Notes: generated by a model not told the origin, from the letters alone. A stretch of 64,000 bases of DNA from Mucilaginibacter terrenus (GCF_003432065.1 NZ_QWDE01000002.1:558001-622000), one strand, 5' to 3'; counted from the first letter of the stretch, positions 26,205 through 34,673 are shown. Program-made: numbers and translations.

Positions 26205-26285
26205 TATTATTGTTCTGTAGTACCGAAACACTTGTCAATTTGATCTAAAAAAACACGGCATTATTGCAGCCTTACAGGCTTGATA

Positions 26286-26450
26286 ATGAAACCGATCCTA
26301 CCTCATAAAAGAAATATCACTCCCGAACAGGCAGTAAAAGTGCTTGCCAAAAATGGAATAGTTGCTGACGAAAAAGAAGCGAAGATTATTTTGGATTTCT
26401 TATATATTTTGGCTAAATTGACTGTTAATCAATACTTTAACGACACATAA
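26286..26450 (+). CDS. Small 54-residue gene preceding the recombinase
   Basis: ATG at 26286 to TAA at 26448-26450 encodes MKPILPHKRNITPEQAVKVL... to LAKLTVNQYFNDT. The pattern 'ITPEQAVKVLAKNG...EEA.IILDFLYILAKLTVNQY' recurs in very short Bacteroidota genes next to recombinases and other mobile genes, sometimes mislabelled as transporter parts. The function is unknown; a small DNA-binding or regulatory role is inferred from its place 43 bp before the recombinase gene. Confidence 0.6.
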   Translation: MKPILPHKRNITPEQAVKVLAKNGIVADEKEAKIILDFLYILAKLTVNQYFNDT

Positions 26451-26493
26451 CGCGGTCGTATTGTAATGCTCTCTTTATCAAATTCTTACTATT

Positions 26494-28059
26494 ATGACTT
26501 CTGCTTATTTATACGTCCGTGTAAGTACGGATGAGCAAAAAAGAAAAGGCTACTCCCTGCCTGAACAGGAAGACCGTTTACTACGCCACTGTGAATTTAA
26601 CAACATCGAGGTAAAAGGTATTTTCCGGGAAGACTACTCTGCCAAAAACTTCAAAAGGCCGGAATGGAACAAATTGTTGACCGTCGTTAAAAACCGTAAA
26701 AAGAAAGACCGGGAAAATATCCTTTTCATTAAATGGGACAGGTTTAGCAGGAACATTGAATTTGCCTACCAGATGATCGGTATTTTAAGGGCGATCAATG
26801 TGCAGGCGATGGCCATCGACCAGCCGATTGATTTTAGCATTCCTGAGAGCACGGTAATGCTTGCGGTTTATTTATCTATCCCTGAAGCTGAAAATGGAAG
26901 ACGAGCGTTAAACACCTCCGGTGGTATGCGCAGGGCCAGGAAAGAAGGCCGCTGGATGGGCGCGGCACCTAAAGGCTACCAAAACCTGGTGTATCCCGAT
27001 GGAAGGAAGTATATCGCCCCAAAACATCCTGAAGCAGCTTTAATGAAATGGGTATTTGAGGAATTGTCTAAAGGTATTCTTGTTGCCGAACAGGTCCGCA
27101 AAATTGCTTGTCAGAGAGGCCTCAAATGTGAACGCAATAATTTCTGGAAACTCATCCGCAATCCGATGTATGCGGGTATCATCGTAGTTCCCCCATTTGA
27201 AAACGAGGAAATGCAGTTTGTAAAATCTCAGCATGAGGCCCTGATATCGCAAACACTTTTTTATGAAGTTCAAAACATTTTAAATGGCAATAAGCGCCCT
27301 ATAGCTACCAAAGTTGTATCAAAGGATATGCTACCGCTACGTGGCTTTTTAGAGTGCCCGGATTGTAACCGGATGCTAACAGGCAGCGCATCAAAAGGAA
27401 GGCACGAACGCTATTATTATTACCATTGCACCGGCACTACCTGTAAATGCAGGTTCAAGGCAGAAACAGTCAATCAATACTTTGAGGATGAACTGATCAA
27501 GTTCAATTTAGCACCGGGTGTTGGCGAACTGTTTAAAATGGTGGTTATGGACGAATGCAGATCAACCAGCAGGGATGATTTAGATGAAAAGAAAGTTATC
27601 TCAAATAGGATTGAAGAGCAGGGATTAATCTTATCTAAGGCCAGGAAAAGGCTATTAAAAGAAGAGATTGATGCCGATGATTTTAAAGCGATAAAAGCCG
27701 AATGTAATGAAGAATTAAGGCTATTAGAAAGTAAACTGGCGGACCTTCCGGCTAAATCAAATGAGTTAAAGTCTATTGAGATGCTTTTAGACGTAGTAAT
27801 AGCCCGATATTCAAATATCCTGCAACACTATAAAAATCAGCCAGTTGAGGAAAAGAGGAAAATTATTGGTTCGATGTACCCCAAAAATCTATGTTTTGAC
27901 GGAACCCAACATCGAACCGCTTATTTGAGTGAACCACTTTCTCTTATCTTGCTGATAAACAGCAATTTACAAGGCAAAAAAAGAGGGGAAAAGTTGTCTT
28001 TTTACAACCTTTCCCCTCAAGTAGCCCGTAGGGGAATCGAACCCCTGTTGCCAGAATGA
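26494..28059 (+). CDS. Large serine recombinase (integrase of the island)
   Basis: A 521-residue protein. The N-terminal resolvase domain begins YLYVRVSTDEQ with catalytic Ser11. The 'recombinase' domain follows (about residues 150-270, with GRWMGAAPKGYQN), then a zinc ribbon (CPDCNRMLTGSA...CTGTTCKC, about residues 289-325) and a long coiled coil (residues about 365-440). It cuts and joins the island's attachment sites. The last residues (QVARRGIEPLLPE) are read from the antisense strand of tRNA-Glu: the frame passes through the tRNA terminator hairpin and stops in the anticodon loop. This puts the island's right end at the 3' part of tRNA-Glu. Confidence 0.93.
   Translation: MTSAYLYVRVSTDEQKRKGYSLPEQEDRLLRHCEFNNIEVKGIFREDYSAKNFKRPEWNKLLTVVKNRKKKDRENILFIKWDRFSRNIEFAYQMIGILRAINVQAMAIDQPIDFSIPESTVMLAVYLSIPEAENGRRALNTSGGMRRARKEGRWMGAAPKGYQNLVYPDGRKYIAPKHPEAALMKWVFEELSKGILVAEQVRKIACQRGLKCERNNFWKLIRNPMYAGIIVVPPFENEEMQFVKSQHEALISQTLFYEVQNILNGNKRPIATKVVSKDMLPLRGFLECPDCNRMLTGSASKGRHERYYYYHCTGTTCKCRFKAETVNQYFEDELIKFNLAPGVGELFKMVVMDECRSTSRDDLDEKKVISNRIEEQGLILSKARKRLLKEEIDADDFKAIKAECNEELRLLESKLADLPAKSNELKSIEMLLDVVIARYSNILQHYKNQPVEEKRKIIGSMYPKNLCFDGTQHRTAYLSEPLSLILLINSNLQGKKRGEKLSFYNLSPQVARRGIEPLLPE
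27975..28018 (-). terminator. Rho-independent terminator of tRNA-Glu
   Basis: On the minus strand the arms GAGGGGAAAGGTTGT and ACAACTTTTCCCCTC pair with one mismatch around a six-base loop, followed by seven T. It starts 4 bp beyond the tRNA 3' end. The recombinase reading frame runs through the same bases on the other strand. Confidence 0.8.
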
Positions 28060-28093
28060 AAATCTGATGTCCTAACCCCTAGACGAACGGGCC
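28022..28093 (-). tRNA. tRNA-Glu (anticodon TTC)
   Basis: A full cloverleaf on the minus strand: acceptor GGCCCGT/ACGGGCT with discriminator A, D-arm GTC/GAC, anticodon arm TCAGA-TTTTCAT-TCTGG with anticodon TTC (28058-28060), and T-arm AGGGG-TTCGATT-CCCCT. CCA is not encoded. The 3' end faces the island, and the recombinase gene ends inside it, so it is the integration target. A terminator follows at once. Confidence 0.96.
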
Positions 28094-28140
28094 TTATATA
28101 GTTGGCGGTTGTTAAAACCGTTTCCCTTATTTTGGGATTG

Positions 28141-28171
28141 CAAAGATATGTGTTAGCTTCTAATTTTAAAA
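28141..28171 (-). promoter_or_regulatory. Promoter of tRNA-Glu
   Basis: On the minus strand TATCTTTG (28141-28148) fully fits the -7 consensus, with TTTT (28168-28171) as a three-of-four -33 box after 19 bp. Transcription would begin about 40 bp before the tRNA. Confidence 0.55.
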
Positions 28172-28307
28172 GAATTTTTGAAGTTTTTTTTAATGCGTTG
28201 GTTTACAGCAACAAAAATTTCTTACGTCAAACAAAAACAATCCTTCTACATTATAATTGCGCCTTTGGTAAGTATATTTACAACACATCACCTAAGCATA
28301 TTAACTC

Positions 28308-28589
28308 ATGAAAGCAATCTGGAACAACCAGGTTATTGCAGAAAGCAATGAAACCATCGTTATTGAAAACAATCACTACTTTCCTAAAGAAAGTGTAAAA
28401 CAGGAATACTTAAAAAACTCTGATACGCATACTACCTGTCCGTGGAAAGGTGTTGCCTCGTACTACTCGTTAGAGGTGAACGGCAGCCAAAATAAAGACG
28501 CTGCGTGGTATTACCCTGAACCAAAGTCAGCCGCTGCACAAATTGCTAATTACGTTGCTTTCTGGAAAGGTGTAAAGGTAACCGACTGA
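28308..28589 (+). CDS. DUF427 protein
   Basis: A 93-residue protein with the DUF427 pattern: KAIWNNQVIAESNETIVIE, HYFPKESV, HTTCPWKGVASYYSLEV, and a C-terminal AAWYYPEP...IANYVAFWKG. The family is a small soluble beta fold with no proven reaction known to me. The stop overlaps the next start (TGATG). It leads a tight six-gene operon that ends in egtD, so a link to thiol or ergothioneine metabolism is suggested by context only. Confidence 0.88.
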   Translation: MKAIWNNQVIAESNETIVIENNHYFPKESVKQEYLKNSDTHTTCPWKGVASYYSLEVNGSQNKDAAWYYPEPKSAAAQIANYVAFWKGVKVTD

Positions 28590-29977
28590 TGAAGCAATAC
28601 GACGCTATAGTAATTGGATCGGGTCAGGCCGGAGGCCCGTTGGCTAAAAAGCTGGCAGCAGCCGGGAAAAAAACTTTGCTGATAGAGAAACGCTATATAG
28701 GCGGTACCTGTGTAAACGACGGATGTACGCCCACTAAAACAATGGTTGCAAGTGCCAGGATAGCTTATTTGGCCAGCCGGTGCAACGACATGGGGGTAAA
28801 GATCAAAGGATATACGGTAGATCTTAAACAAATTAAAAAACGGACCCAAGGCATTGTGCTTAAATCGCGCAATGGAGGGCAAAAAGCTATAGAACAGACC
28901 AAAGGTCTTGACCTGATATTCGGTGAAGCGTCTTTCACGGGAGAAAAAACAATAACTGTAAACCCAAAAACTGGAAAGGCTCGCCAGTTTAAGGCCGACC
29001 TCATTTTCCTGAATACTGGCTGTAAAACCATCATCCCGCATGATATAGATGGCTTGGACGATATAGACTACCTCACGTCGACTTCGATATTAGAACTCGA
29101 AAGCGTTCCTGAGCACCTCTTGATCTTGGGTGGAAATTACATCGGACTGGAGTTTGGGCAGATGTTTAAACGGTTTGGCAGTAAAGTAACCATTCTGGAA
29201 AGATCAGCCCGGCTATTAGGCCATGAGGATGAAGATGTATCGCTTGAGCTTACCCATATTTTGGAGGAAGAAGGGTTGAGCATTCTCCCGAATACGAAAG
29301 CTATAAAGTTTAAAAATAAAGGAAAGAACCAGGTAACCGTAACTGTTAAAACCGGCGATAAAGAGCAGAAGATAAAATGTTCGCATGTGCTGGTGGCTAT
29401 AGGCCGTGCGCCACAAACATCCAAGTTAGGCCTAAATACGACTGGCGTTGAAGTAGATGAGAAAGGCTTTATTAAGATAAACGACAAGCTGGAAACTACT
29501 AAGCCGGGTATTTACGCCTTAGGTGACGTAAAAGGCGGGCCTGCTTTTACCCACATCTCATATAACGACTATACCATTGTTTACCGCAACCTAATTGAGG
29601 GGCAAAATTTAAGCATTCAGGACCGTCCTGTGCCTTATTGCATGTTTACCGACCCCGAATTAGGCAGGATCGGGATAACAGAAGCAGAAGCCTTAAAAAA
29701 AGGCTTGAACTTTAAAGTAGCTAAACTTCCTATGGCTCACGTGGCCAGGGCCATCGAAACAGGAGATACACGAGGTTTTATGAAAGCTGTTGTAGATGCT
29801 GATACGAAGCAGATTCTCGGTGCCGCGGTTATAGGTACTGAAGGCGGCGAAATAATGACAGTGCTGCAAATGGCTATGGAGGGCGGCATTACTTACGATC
29901 GCATTCGGTATTGTGTATTTGCGCACCCAACCTATTCAGAATCGCTGAACAACCTTTTTATGTCAATAGAAGACTGA
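28589..29977 (+). CDS. FAD-dependent pyridine nucleotide-disulfide oxidoreductase (MerA-like)
   Basis: A 462-residue flavoprotein of the glutathione reductase/MerA/lipoamide dehydrogenase class: FAD motif VIGSGQAGGPLAKK (residues about 6-19), redox-active pair GGTCVNDGCTPTK (Cys about 43 and 48), NAD(P)H motif LGGNYIGLEFGQ with Glu after the second strand (LERS), and the C-terminal HPTYSESL with the catalytic His-Glu. MerA's N-terminal HMA domain and C-terminal Cys pair are absent, so mercury reduction is unlikely. It sits between DUF427 and the EgtV-like gene. Reduction of a low-molecular-weight disulfide, such as oxidised ergothioneine, is a reasonable but untested idea. Confidence 0.85.
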   Translation: MKQYDAIVIGSGQAGGPLAKKLAAAGKKTLLIEKRYIGGTCVNDGCTPTKTMVASARIAYLASRCNDMGVKIKGYTVDLKQIKKRTQGIVLKSRNGGQKAIEQTKGLDLIFGEASFTGEKTITVNPKTGKARQFKADLIFLNTGCKTIIPHDIDGLDDIDYLTSTSILELESVPEHLLILGGNYIGLEFGQMFKRFGSKVTILERSARLLGHEDEDVSLELTHILEEEGLSILPNTKAIKFKNKGKNQVTVTVKTGDKEQKIKCSHVLVAIGRAPQTSKLGLNTTGVEVDEKGFIKINDKLETTKPGIYALGDVKGGPAFTHISYNDYTIVYRNLIEGQNLSIQDRPVPYCMFTDPELGRIGITEAEALKKGLNFKVAKLPMAHVARAIETGDTRGFMKAVVDADTKQILGAAVIGTEGGEIMTVLQMAMEGGITYDRIRYCVFAHPTYSESLNNLFMSIED

Positions 29978-29982
29978 TATTA

Positions 29983-30939
29983 ATGATTAAGGTTGAGCAT
30001 CTAAGGAAATCTTTTGGTGGCAACAGGGCTGTAGATGACGTGTCCTTTGAGGTAAAGGAAGGCGAGACCATGGCGTTGTTGGGTACCAGCGGTTGCGGCA
30101 AAACAACTACACTCAAGATGATAAACCGGTTAATTGAACCGGATAGTGGCGTGATATCCATCAACGGAAAGGATGTTTTTTCTCAACACCCGGAAGTATT
30201 AAGACGTAGCGTTGGCTACGTGCTCCAAAATAACGGGCTCTTTCCGCATTATACGGTGGCCGAGAATGTTGCCATAGTGCCAAATCTGCTGAAATGGGAT
30301 CAGGCAAAAACAAAGGAGCGTATTAATCAACTGTTTGATAAACTGCACCTTGGGAGCGAATACCTTAATGCATATCCTACCCAGCTAAGCGGCGGGCAGC
30401 AGCAACGCGTAGGGTTAGCAAGAGCCTTAATGGCAGATCCGCCGGTGTTGCTTATGGACGAACCATTTGGAGCGCTGGACAATGTTACCCGGTCAAAGAT
30501 ACATGCGGAGTTTAAGGCACTTGACGAGCTAAAACGCAAAACCATAATACTGGTAACGCATGATGTGGGAGAGGCTTTTGAGCTTGCCGACCGCATTGCT
30601 GTGATGGATAAAGGCCGTATAATACAGATAGGTACACCTGCCGAACTCCTGTTTAAGCCTGCTAACGACTTCGTTAAAAGCTTTTTGGATGAGCAACGCT
30701 TGCAGCTTGAGTTTAAGGCAATAAAGGTAGCCGACCTGTGGGACTTACTGCCGGATAATGGCACAGAAAACCCCTCCCAAAAACTGCCTGCGAATACTGA
30801 TGTATGGGCGGTGCTGGAGCAATACAAAGGCAAGGAAAACAGTGCGTTGCAATTTTACGACCATCAAAAATCTGCAAAAACCACACTAATTAAGGAGCTG
30901 GTAGACGCGTTTTTAAAATATAGATCACCAAACGCATGA
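29983..30939 (+). CDS. ABC transporter ATP-binding protein (OpuCA/EgtV-like)
   Basis: A 318-residue ATPase: Walker A GTSGCGKTTT (about residue 37), signature LSGGQQQRVG, Walker B VLLMDEPFGALD, H-loop ILVTHD. A C-terminal extension of about 80 residues takes the place of the usual CBS domains of OpuCA/ProV proteins. It belongs to the osmoprotectant (OTCN) family by sequence. The next gene is its permease (ATGA overlap), and egtB/egtD follow, so ergothioneine is a more likely substrate than betaine, as known for EgtUV of Helicobacter pylori. The start at 29983 is 5 bp after the upstream stop; a longer frame from 29911 would overlap the reductase gene. Confidence 0.85.
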   Translation: MIKVEHLRKSFGGNRAVDDVSFEVKEGETMALLGTSGCGKTTTLKMINRLIEPDSGVISINGKDVFSQHPEVLRRSVGYVLQNNGLFPHYTVAENVAIVPNLLKWDQAKTKERINQLFDKLHLGSEYLNAYPTQLSGGQQQRVGLARALMADPPVLLMDEPFGALDNVTRSKIHAEFKALDELKRKTIILVTHDVGEAFELADRIAVMDKGRIIQIGTPAELLFKPANDFVKSFLDEQRLQLEFKAIKVADLWDLLPDNGTENPSQKLPANTDVWAVLEQYKGKENSALQFYDHQKSAKTTLIKELVDAFLKYRSPNA

Positions 30940-32504
30940 ATCAGCAACAAACCTTGTGGGAGTTCATGCAGCAGCAGGCAGATAAGCTGGCGGTGCAAAC
31001 CATGCAGCACATCGGCCTTACTTTTATTTCGCTACTGCTGGCTGTAATGGTGGGGTTGCCATTAGGCATTTACATTACCCGAAAAAGAAACCTGTCCGGA
31101 GTGGTGCTGGGCATTGCCGGGGTACTGCAAACCATACCCAGCATTGCGCTGCTTGGTTTCATGATCCCATTGTTAGGAATTGGTGCAAAGCCTGCTATTG
31201 TTGCCCTGTTGCTGTACGCTTTGCTGCCCATCATCCGCAACACCTTTACCGGCATTACGGGGGTAGATCCATCTGTGAAGGAAGCAGCTGTAGCCATGGG
31301 CATGAGCAAATGGCAGGTGCTGTTTAAGGTAGAGCTCCCGCTGGCTATGCCCGTGATACTGGCAGGTATCCGCACTGCAACGGTGATAAACGTTGGTGTA
31401 GCTACCCTTGCATCCTACATAGCCGCAGGCGGCCTGGGCGAATTCATTTTTGGTGGTATATCGCTTAACAATACCAACATGATATTAGCCGGTGCCTTAC
31501 CGGCTGCTTTACTTGCTGTATTGTTCGATTTTCTGCTGTCGAGGTTGCAAAAGCTAAATGCCAAAAAAATTAAAGGTGCGCTAAAAGTATTCGCGGTGAT
31601 AGTAGTGCTGTTCTCGTGCTTCTACTTTATACCCTCTGCTTACGGCAGCAAACTTACCGCAGGTTTTACGCCGGAATTTATGGGCAGGCAGGACGGCAAC
31701 CTGGGCCTGCGCAGCAAGTACGGGCTCAAGATTCACACCATCGTGATTAACGATGCTGTAATGTACAAGGCAGCCCAGGAGAAGGAGCTCGACGTTATCA
31801 GCGGATACTCTACCGACGGAAGGCTTAAGGCCTACGACCTTGTTGTGCTGGACGATGATAAAAAGATTTTCCCACCCTACTACGCGGCACCTATTGTGAG
31901 GGAAGACGTACTAAAAAAGTTTCCCCAACTGGAAAAAACGCTAAACATGCTTTCTGGCCTGATCACCGACTCGATCATGACAGAGCTGAATTACCGTACC
32001 GATTACCTGCACCAGCAGCCCGAGCGTGTAGCAAAGGATTTCCTGGTGTCTAAAAATCTGTACCGCCCCGAGCAGGGTGGTGGCGAAGGTGTCGTACGTA
32101 TCGGTTCTAAGATATTTGGCGAGCAGTATATCTTAGCCAATATTTACAGCATGCTCATTAAAGGGTATACAAAGTACGGCGTAAGCACTAAAACCGGCCT
32201 TGGCGGCACCAAAATATGTTTTGATGCACTAACCAATAACCAGATAGACTTTTACCCGGAATACACCGGCACCGGCTTGCTGGCCATTTTGCAGGCTCCG
32301 CAGCAAACAGTGAACAGCCTGCAGGGAAACCGGGATGCCACTTACAATTACGTACAGCGCGAGTTTAAAAAGCAGTACAACATTAAATGGTTAAAACCAA
32401 TAGGCTTTAATAATGCGTATGCATTAATGATGCGACAGGCACAGGCCAAACAGCTGCACATTAAAACAATTTCTGACCTTAAACGCTATTTAGATACCAA
32501 CTGA
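30936..32504 (+). CDS. ABC permease fused to a circularly permuted substrate-binding domain (EgtU-like)
   Basis: A 522-residue protein. Residues about 20-205 are an OpuCB-type permease (GLPLGIYITRKR; EAAVAMGMSKWQVLFKVELPLAMP as the EAA loop). A last helix (about 217-234) leads to the periplasm. The binding domain follows in reversed order: residues about 238-376 match the C-terminal half of OpuBC/ProX-type proteins (LTAGFTPEFMGRQDG, YSTDGRLKAYDLVVL, FPPYYAAPIV). A linker PEQGGGEG comes next, and residues about 386-522 match the N-terminal half (RIGSKIFGEQYIL, TGLGGTKICFDAL, DFYPEYTGTG). This is a circular permutation of the usual order. Context suggests ergothioneine import. Confidence 0.85.
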   Translation: MNQQQTLWEFMQQQADKLAVQTMQHIGLTFISLLLAVMVGLPLGIYITRKRNLSGVVLGIAGVLQTIPSIALLGFMIPLLGIGAKPAIVALLLYALLPIIRNTFTGITGVDPSVKEAAVAMGMSKWQVLFKVELPLAMPVILAGIRTATVINVGVATLASYIAAGGLGEFIFGGISLNNTNMILAGALPAALLAVLFDFLLSRLQKLNAKKIKGALKVFAVIVVLFSCFYFIPSAYGSKLTAGFTPEFMGRQDGNLGLRSKYGLKIHTIVINDAVMYKAAQEKELDVISGYSTDGRLKAYDLVVLDDDKKIFPPYYAAPIVREDVLKKFPQLEKTLNMLSGLITDSIMTELNYRTDYLHQQPERVAKDFLVSKNLYRPEQGGGEGVVRIGSKIFGEQYILANIYSMLIKGYTKYGVSTKTGLGGTKICFDALTNNQIDFYPEYTGTGLLAILQAPQQTVNSLQGNRDATYNYVQREFKKQYNIKWLKPIGFNNAYALMMRQAQAKQLHIKTISDLKRYLDTN

Positions 32505-32508
32505 TACC

Positions 32509-33663
32509 ATGGATTTAGCCGATTGTTATTTTAAGGTACGCCGGCGTACCGAAGAGATATGCGCCCCTCTGCAAACTGAAGATTACGTGGTACAGCCCAC
32601 GGTGGATGTTAGTCCCCCAAAATGGCATATTGGCCACACAACCTGGTTCTTCGAAACTTTTATTCTTAAGCCTTATTTTATGGGCTACCAGGAGTTTGAC
32701 CCTAACTACAACTATGTTTTTAACAGCTATTACGAAACGGTAGGAACAAGGGTTATACGTACCGACAGGGGAAACCTGAGCAGGCCTACGGTATTGGATA
32801 TACAAAGATACCGAAAATATGTGGATGATGCCATGGAGAACTTCCTGTTGTGCAATCCGATAGGCGATGACGTAAGGGAATTGCTGGTATTAGGCTTCAA
32901 TCATGAGGAGCAGCACCAGGAGCTGCTCATGACGGATATTAAGTACATCCTGGGGAACAATCCACTTTTTCCTGTTTATTCACCCACCTATGTAAAGCCT
33001 AAAGCTATTGCATCTGACAGTAACGAGTGGGTAGAAATGGGTGAAGGTGTTTATGAGATTGGCTTTACGGGAGAGGGGTTCAGCTTTGATAATGAACTGA
33101 ACAGGCATAAGGTATACTTAAACGAATATTCAATCAGCCCAACGCTGGTTACCAATGCCGAATACCTGGAGTTTATAAACGCCGGCGGTTATCACGATTT
33201 CCGCCACTGGCATGCCGCCGGGTGGGATTGGGTAAATACCAATAAAGCAGAAGCGCCCATGTACTGGCATAATATAGATGGGCAATGGCATCAGTATACC
33301 TATCATGGGTTAGAGCTGTTGCACCTGCACGATGAGGTTTGCCATATCAGCTACTACGAAGCATATGCGTATGCTTCTTGGAAAGGTATGCGCCTGTCTA
33401 CGGAGTTTGAGTGGGAGGCTGCCGCTACCAGGTTTAGCTGGGGCAACCGCTGGGAATGGACAGAAAGCGCGTACCTGCCTTATCCGGGCTTTGCCAAAGC
33501 GCCGGGCGCTATCGGCGAGTACAACGGTAAATTTATGGTTGGGCAAAAGGTATTGCGCGGCGCGTCTGAAGCTACTCCGCCGGACCATAGCCGCATCACT
33601 TACCGTAACTTTTTTCAACCCGAATTGCGCTGGCAGTTCACCGGCATAAGGCTGGCCAAATAG
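32509..33663 (+). CDS. egtB: Ergothioneine sulfoxide synthase EgtB
   Basis: A 384-residue non-haem iron enzyme that joins a thiol (cysteine or gamma-glutamylcysteine) to trimethylhistidine with oxygen. The N-terminal DinB-like domain has His43 (KWHIGHTTWFFE) and the HX3HXE iron motif FNHEEQHQEL (His132, His136, Glu138). The C-terminal FGE-sulfatase domain (about 165-384) has LSTEFEWEAA and the ending YRNFFQPELRWQFTGIRLA that binds the betaine substrate. It is too short to be OvoA (about 700). No egtA or egtC is near, so it may use cysteine directly. It follows the transporter by 4 bp. Confidence 0.93.
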   Translation: MDLADCYFKVRRRTEEICAPLQTEDYVVQPTVDVSPPKWHIGHTTWFFETFILKPYFMGYQEFDPNYNYVFNSYYETVGTRVIRTDRGNLSRPTVLDIQRYRKYVDDAMENFLLCNPIGDDVRELLVLGFNHEEQHQELLMTDIKYILGNNPLFPVYSPTYVKPKAIASDSNEWVEMGEGVYEIGFTGEGFSFDNELNRHKVYLNEYSISPTLVTNAEYLEFINAGGYHDFRHWHAAGWDWVNTNKAEAPMYWHNIDGQWHQYTYHGLELLHLHDEVCHISYYEAYAYASWKGMRLSTEFEWEAAATRFSWGNRWEWTESAYLPYPGFAKAPGAIGEYNGKFMVGQKVLRGASEATPPDHSRITYRNFFQPELRWQFTGIRLAK

Positions 33664-33680
33664 ATAGATACAACTACCAA

Positions 33681-34673
33681 ATGGATTGCAATACCCTTGA
33701 CAACAAAATGCCCCAAATTGAACTGAACGACGCAAGCACGCGATTTTACGACGACGTGATGCGAGGCTTGTCTGCCACACCTAAACGGCTCGACTCTAAA
33801 TACTTTTATGACAGTGTTGGTGATAAGCTTTTCCAGGACTTGATGAACTGTGACGAATATTATCCTACCAACTGCGAAATGGAGATATTTACACAGCAAA
33901 CAGCAGAACTTGCAAAAGCTATTGTGGGCAGCGGGGATGCGTTTGACCTGATTGAGCTTGGCGCCGGAGATGCAACTAAATCATCTCACCTGCTCAGGTA
34001 CCTGATACAACAGCAGGCGGATTTTACATACCTGCCCATAGATATTTCAGAGAATGTGATATCGTACCTCAACATTACGCTTCCGGTAACCTTACCTGGC
34101 ATCGCCATCGAAGGCTTACAGGGCGATTATTTTGATATGCTGAAAAAAGCCGCGGCAATTTCGGGCAAGCGTAAGGTTGTTATGTTCCTTGGCTCAAACA
34201 TCGGAAATATGCCCGTTGACGATGCGCATGGTTTTGTCCGGGTGCTGCGCGATCATCTTTCGGCGGGCGATATGGTGCTGATTGGTGTCGATCTTAAAAA
34301 GAACCCAAAAACAGTTTTAGCTGCTTATAACGATAAAGAGGGTATTACCAAACGGTTTAATATCAACCTGCTTAGTCGTATCAACCGTGAACTTGGGGGT
34401 AACTTTGACGTAGATAAATTTGACCATTACCCTACTTACGACCCTGAGACAGGTGCCTGCAGGAGCTTCCTCATCAGCCTGGCCGACCAGCAGGTGACCA
34501 TCGGCAGCGAAGTGATCTCTTTTAAAAAGGATGAATACATCTACATGGAGATATCACAAAAGTACGCCATAGAACAAGTGGATGCTATGGCCAACGCAAC
34601 TGGCTTTAAACCCGTTGCCCAACTTACGGATAGTAAGCAGTGGTTTGTGGATGCGGTTTGGGTAGCGAAATAG
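33681..34673 (+). CDS. egtD: L-histidine N-alpha-methyltransferase EgtD
   Basis: A 330-residue SAM-dependent enzyme making trimethylhistidine (hercynine), the first step to ergothioneine. Family hallmarks: LDSKYFYDSVGDKLFQDLM...EYYPTNCE near the N-terminus, motif I DLIELGAGDATKSSHLL, LGSNIGNM, and the end AQLTDSKQWFVDAVW. It begins 17 bp after egtB and ends the operon. An ATG nine codons later (33708) is also possible. The last step (EgtE, a PLP lyase) is not in the window, so it must be encoded elsewhere or replaced. Confidence 0.94.
   Translation: MDCNTLDNKMPQIELNDASTRFYDDVMRGLSATPKRLDSKYFYDSVGDKLFQDLMNCDEYYPTNCEMEIFTQQTAELAKAIVGSGDAFDLIELGAGDATKSSHLLRYLIQQQADFTYLPIDISENVISYLNITLPVTLPGIAIEGLQGDYFDMLKKAAAISGKRKVVMFLGSNIGNMPVDDAHGFVRVLRDHLSAGDMVLIGVDLKKNPKTVLAAYNDKEGITKRFNINLLSRINRELGGNFDVDKFDHYPTYDPETGACRSFLISLADQQVTIGSEVISFKKDEYIYMEISQKYAIEQVDAMANATGFKPVAQLTDSKQWFVDAVWVAK

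Noticed and set aside
1..28000. Second copy of the tRNA-Glu 3' end marking the island's left end
   Set aside because: I looked for the T-arm sequence on both strands to the left and saw none; the left end is probably outside the window.
28020..28059. ARRGIEPLLPE end as a true conserved protein motif
   Set aside because: It is the antisense translation of the tRNA-Glu 3' part; the same string would arise at any gene running into such a tRNA.
28589..29977. Mercuric reductase
   Set aside because: No HMA domain, no C-terminal Cys pair and no other mer genes in the operon.
29983..32504. Plain osmoprotectant (betaine/choline) transporter
   Set aside because: The family fits, but tight linkage with egtB and egtD makes ergothioneine the better first guess; betaine remains possible.
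32509..33663. OvoA (ovothiol synthase)
   Set aside because: OvoA is about twice as long and carries its own methyltransferase; here a separate EgtD follows.
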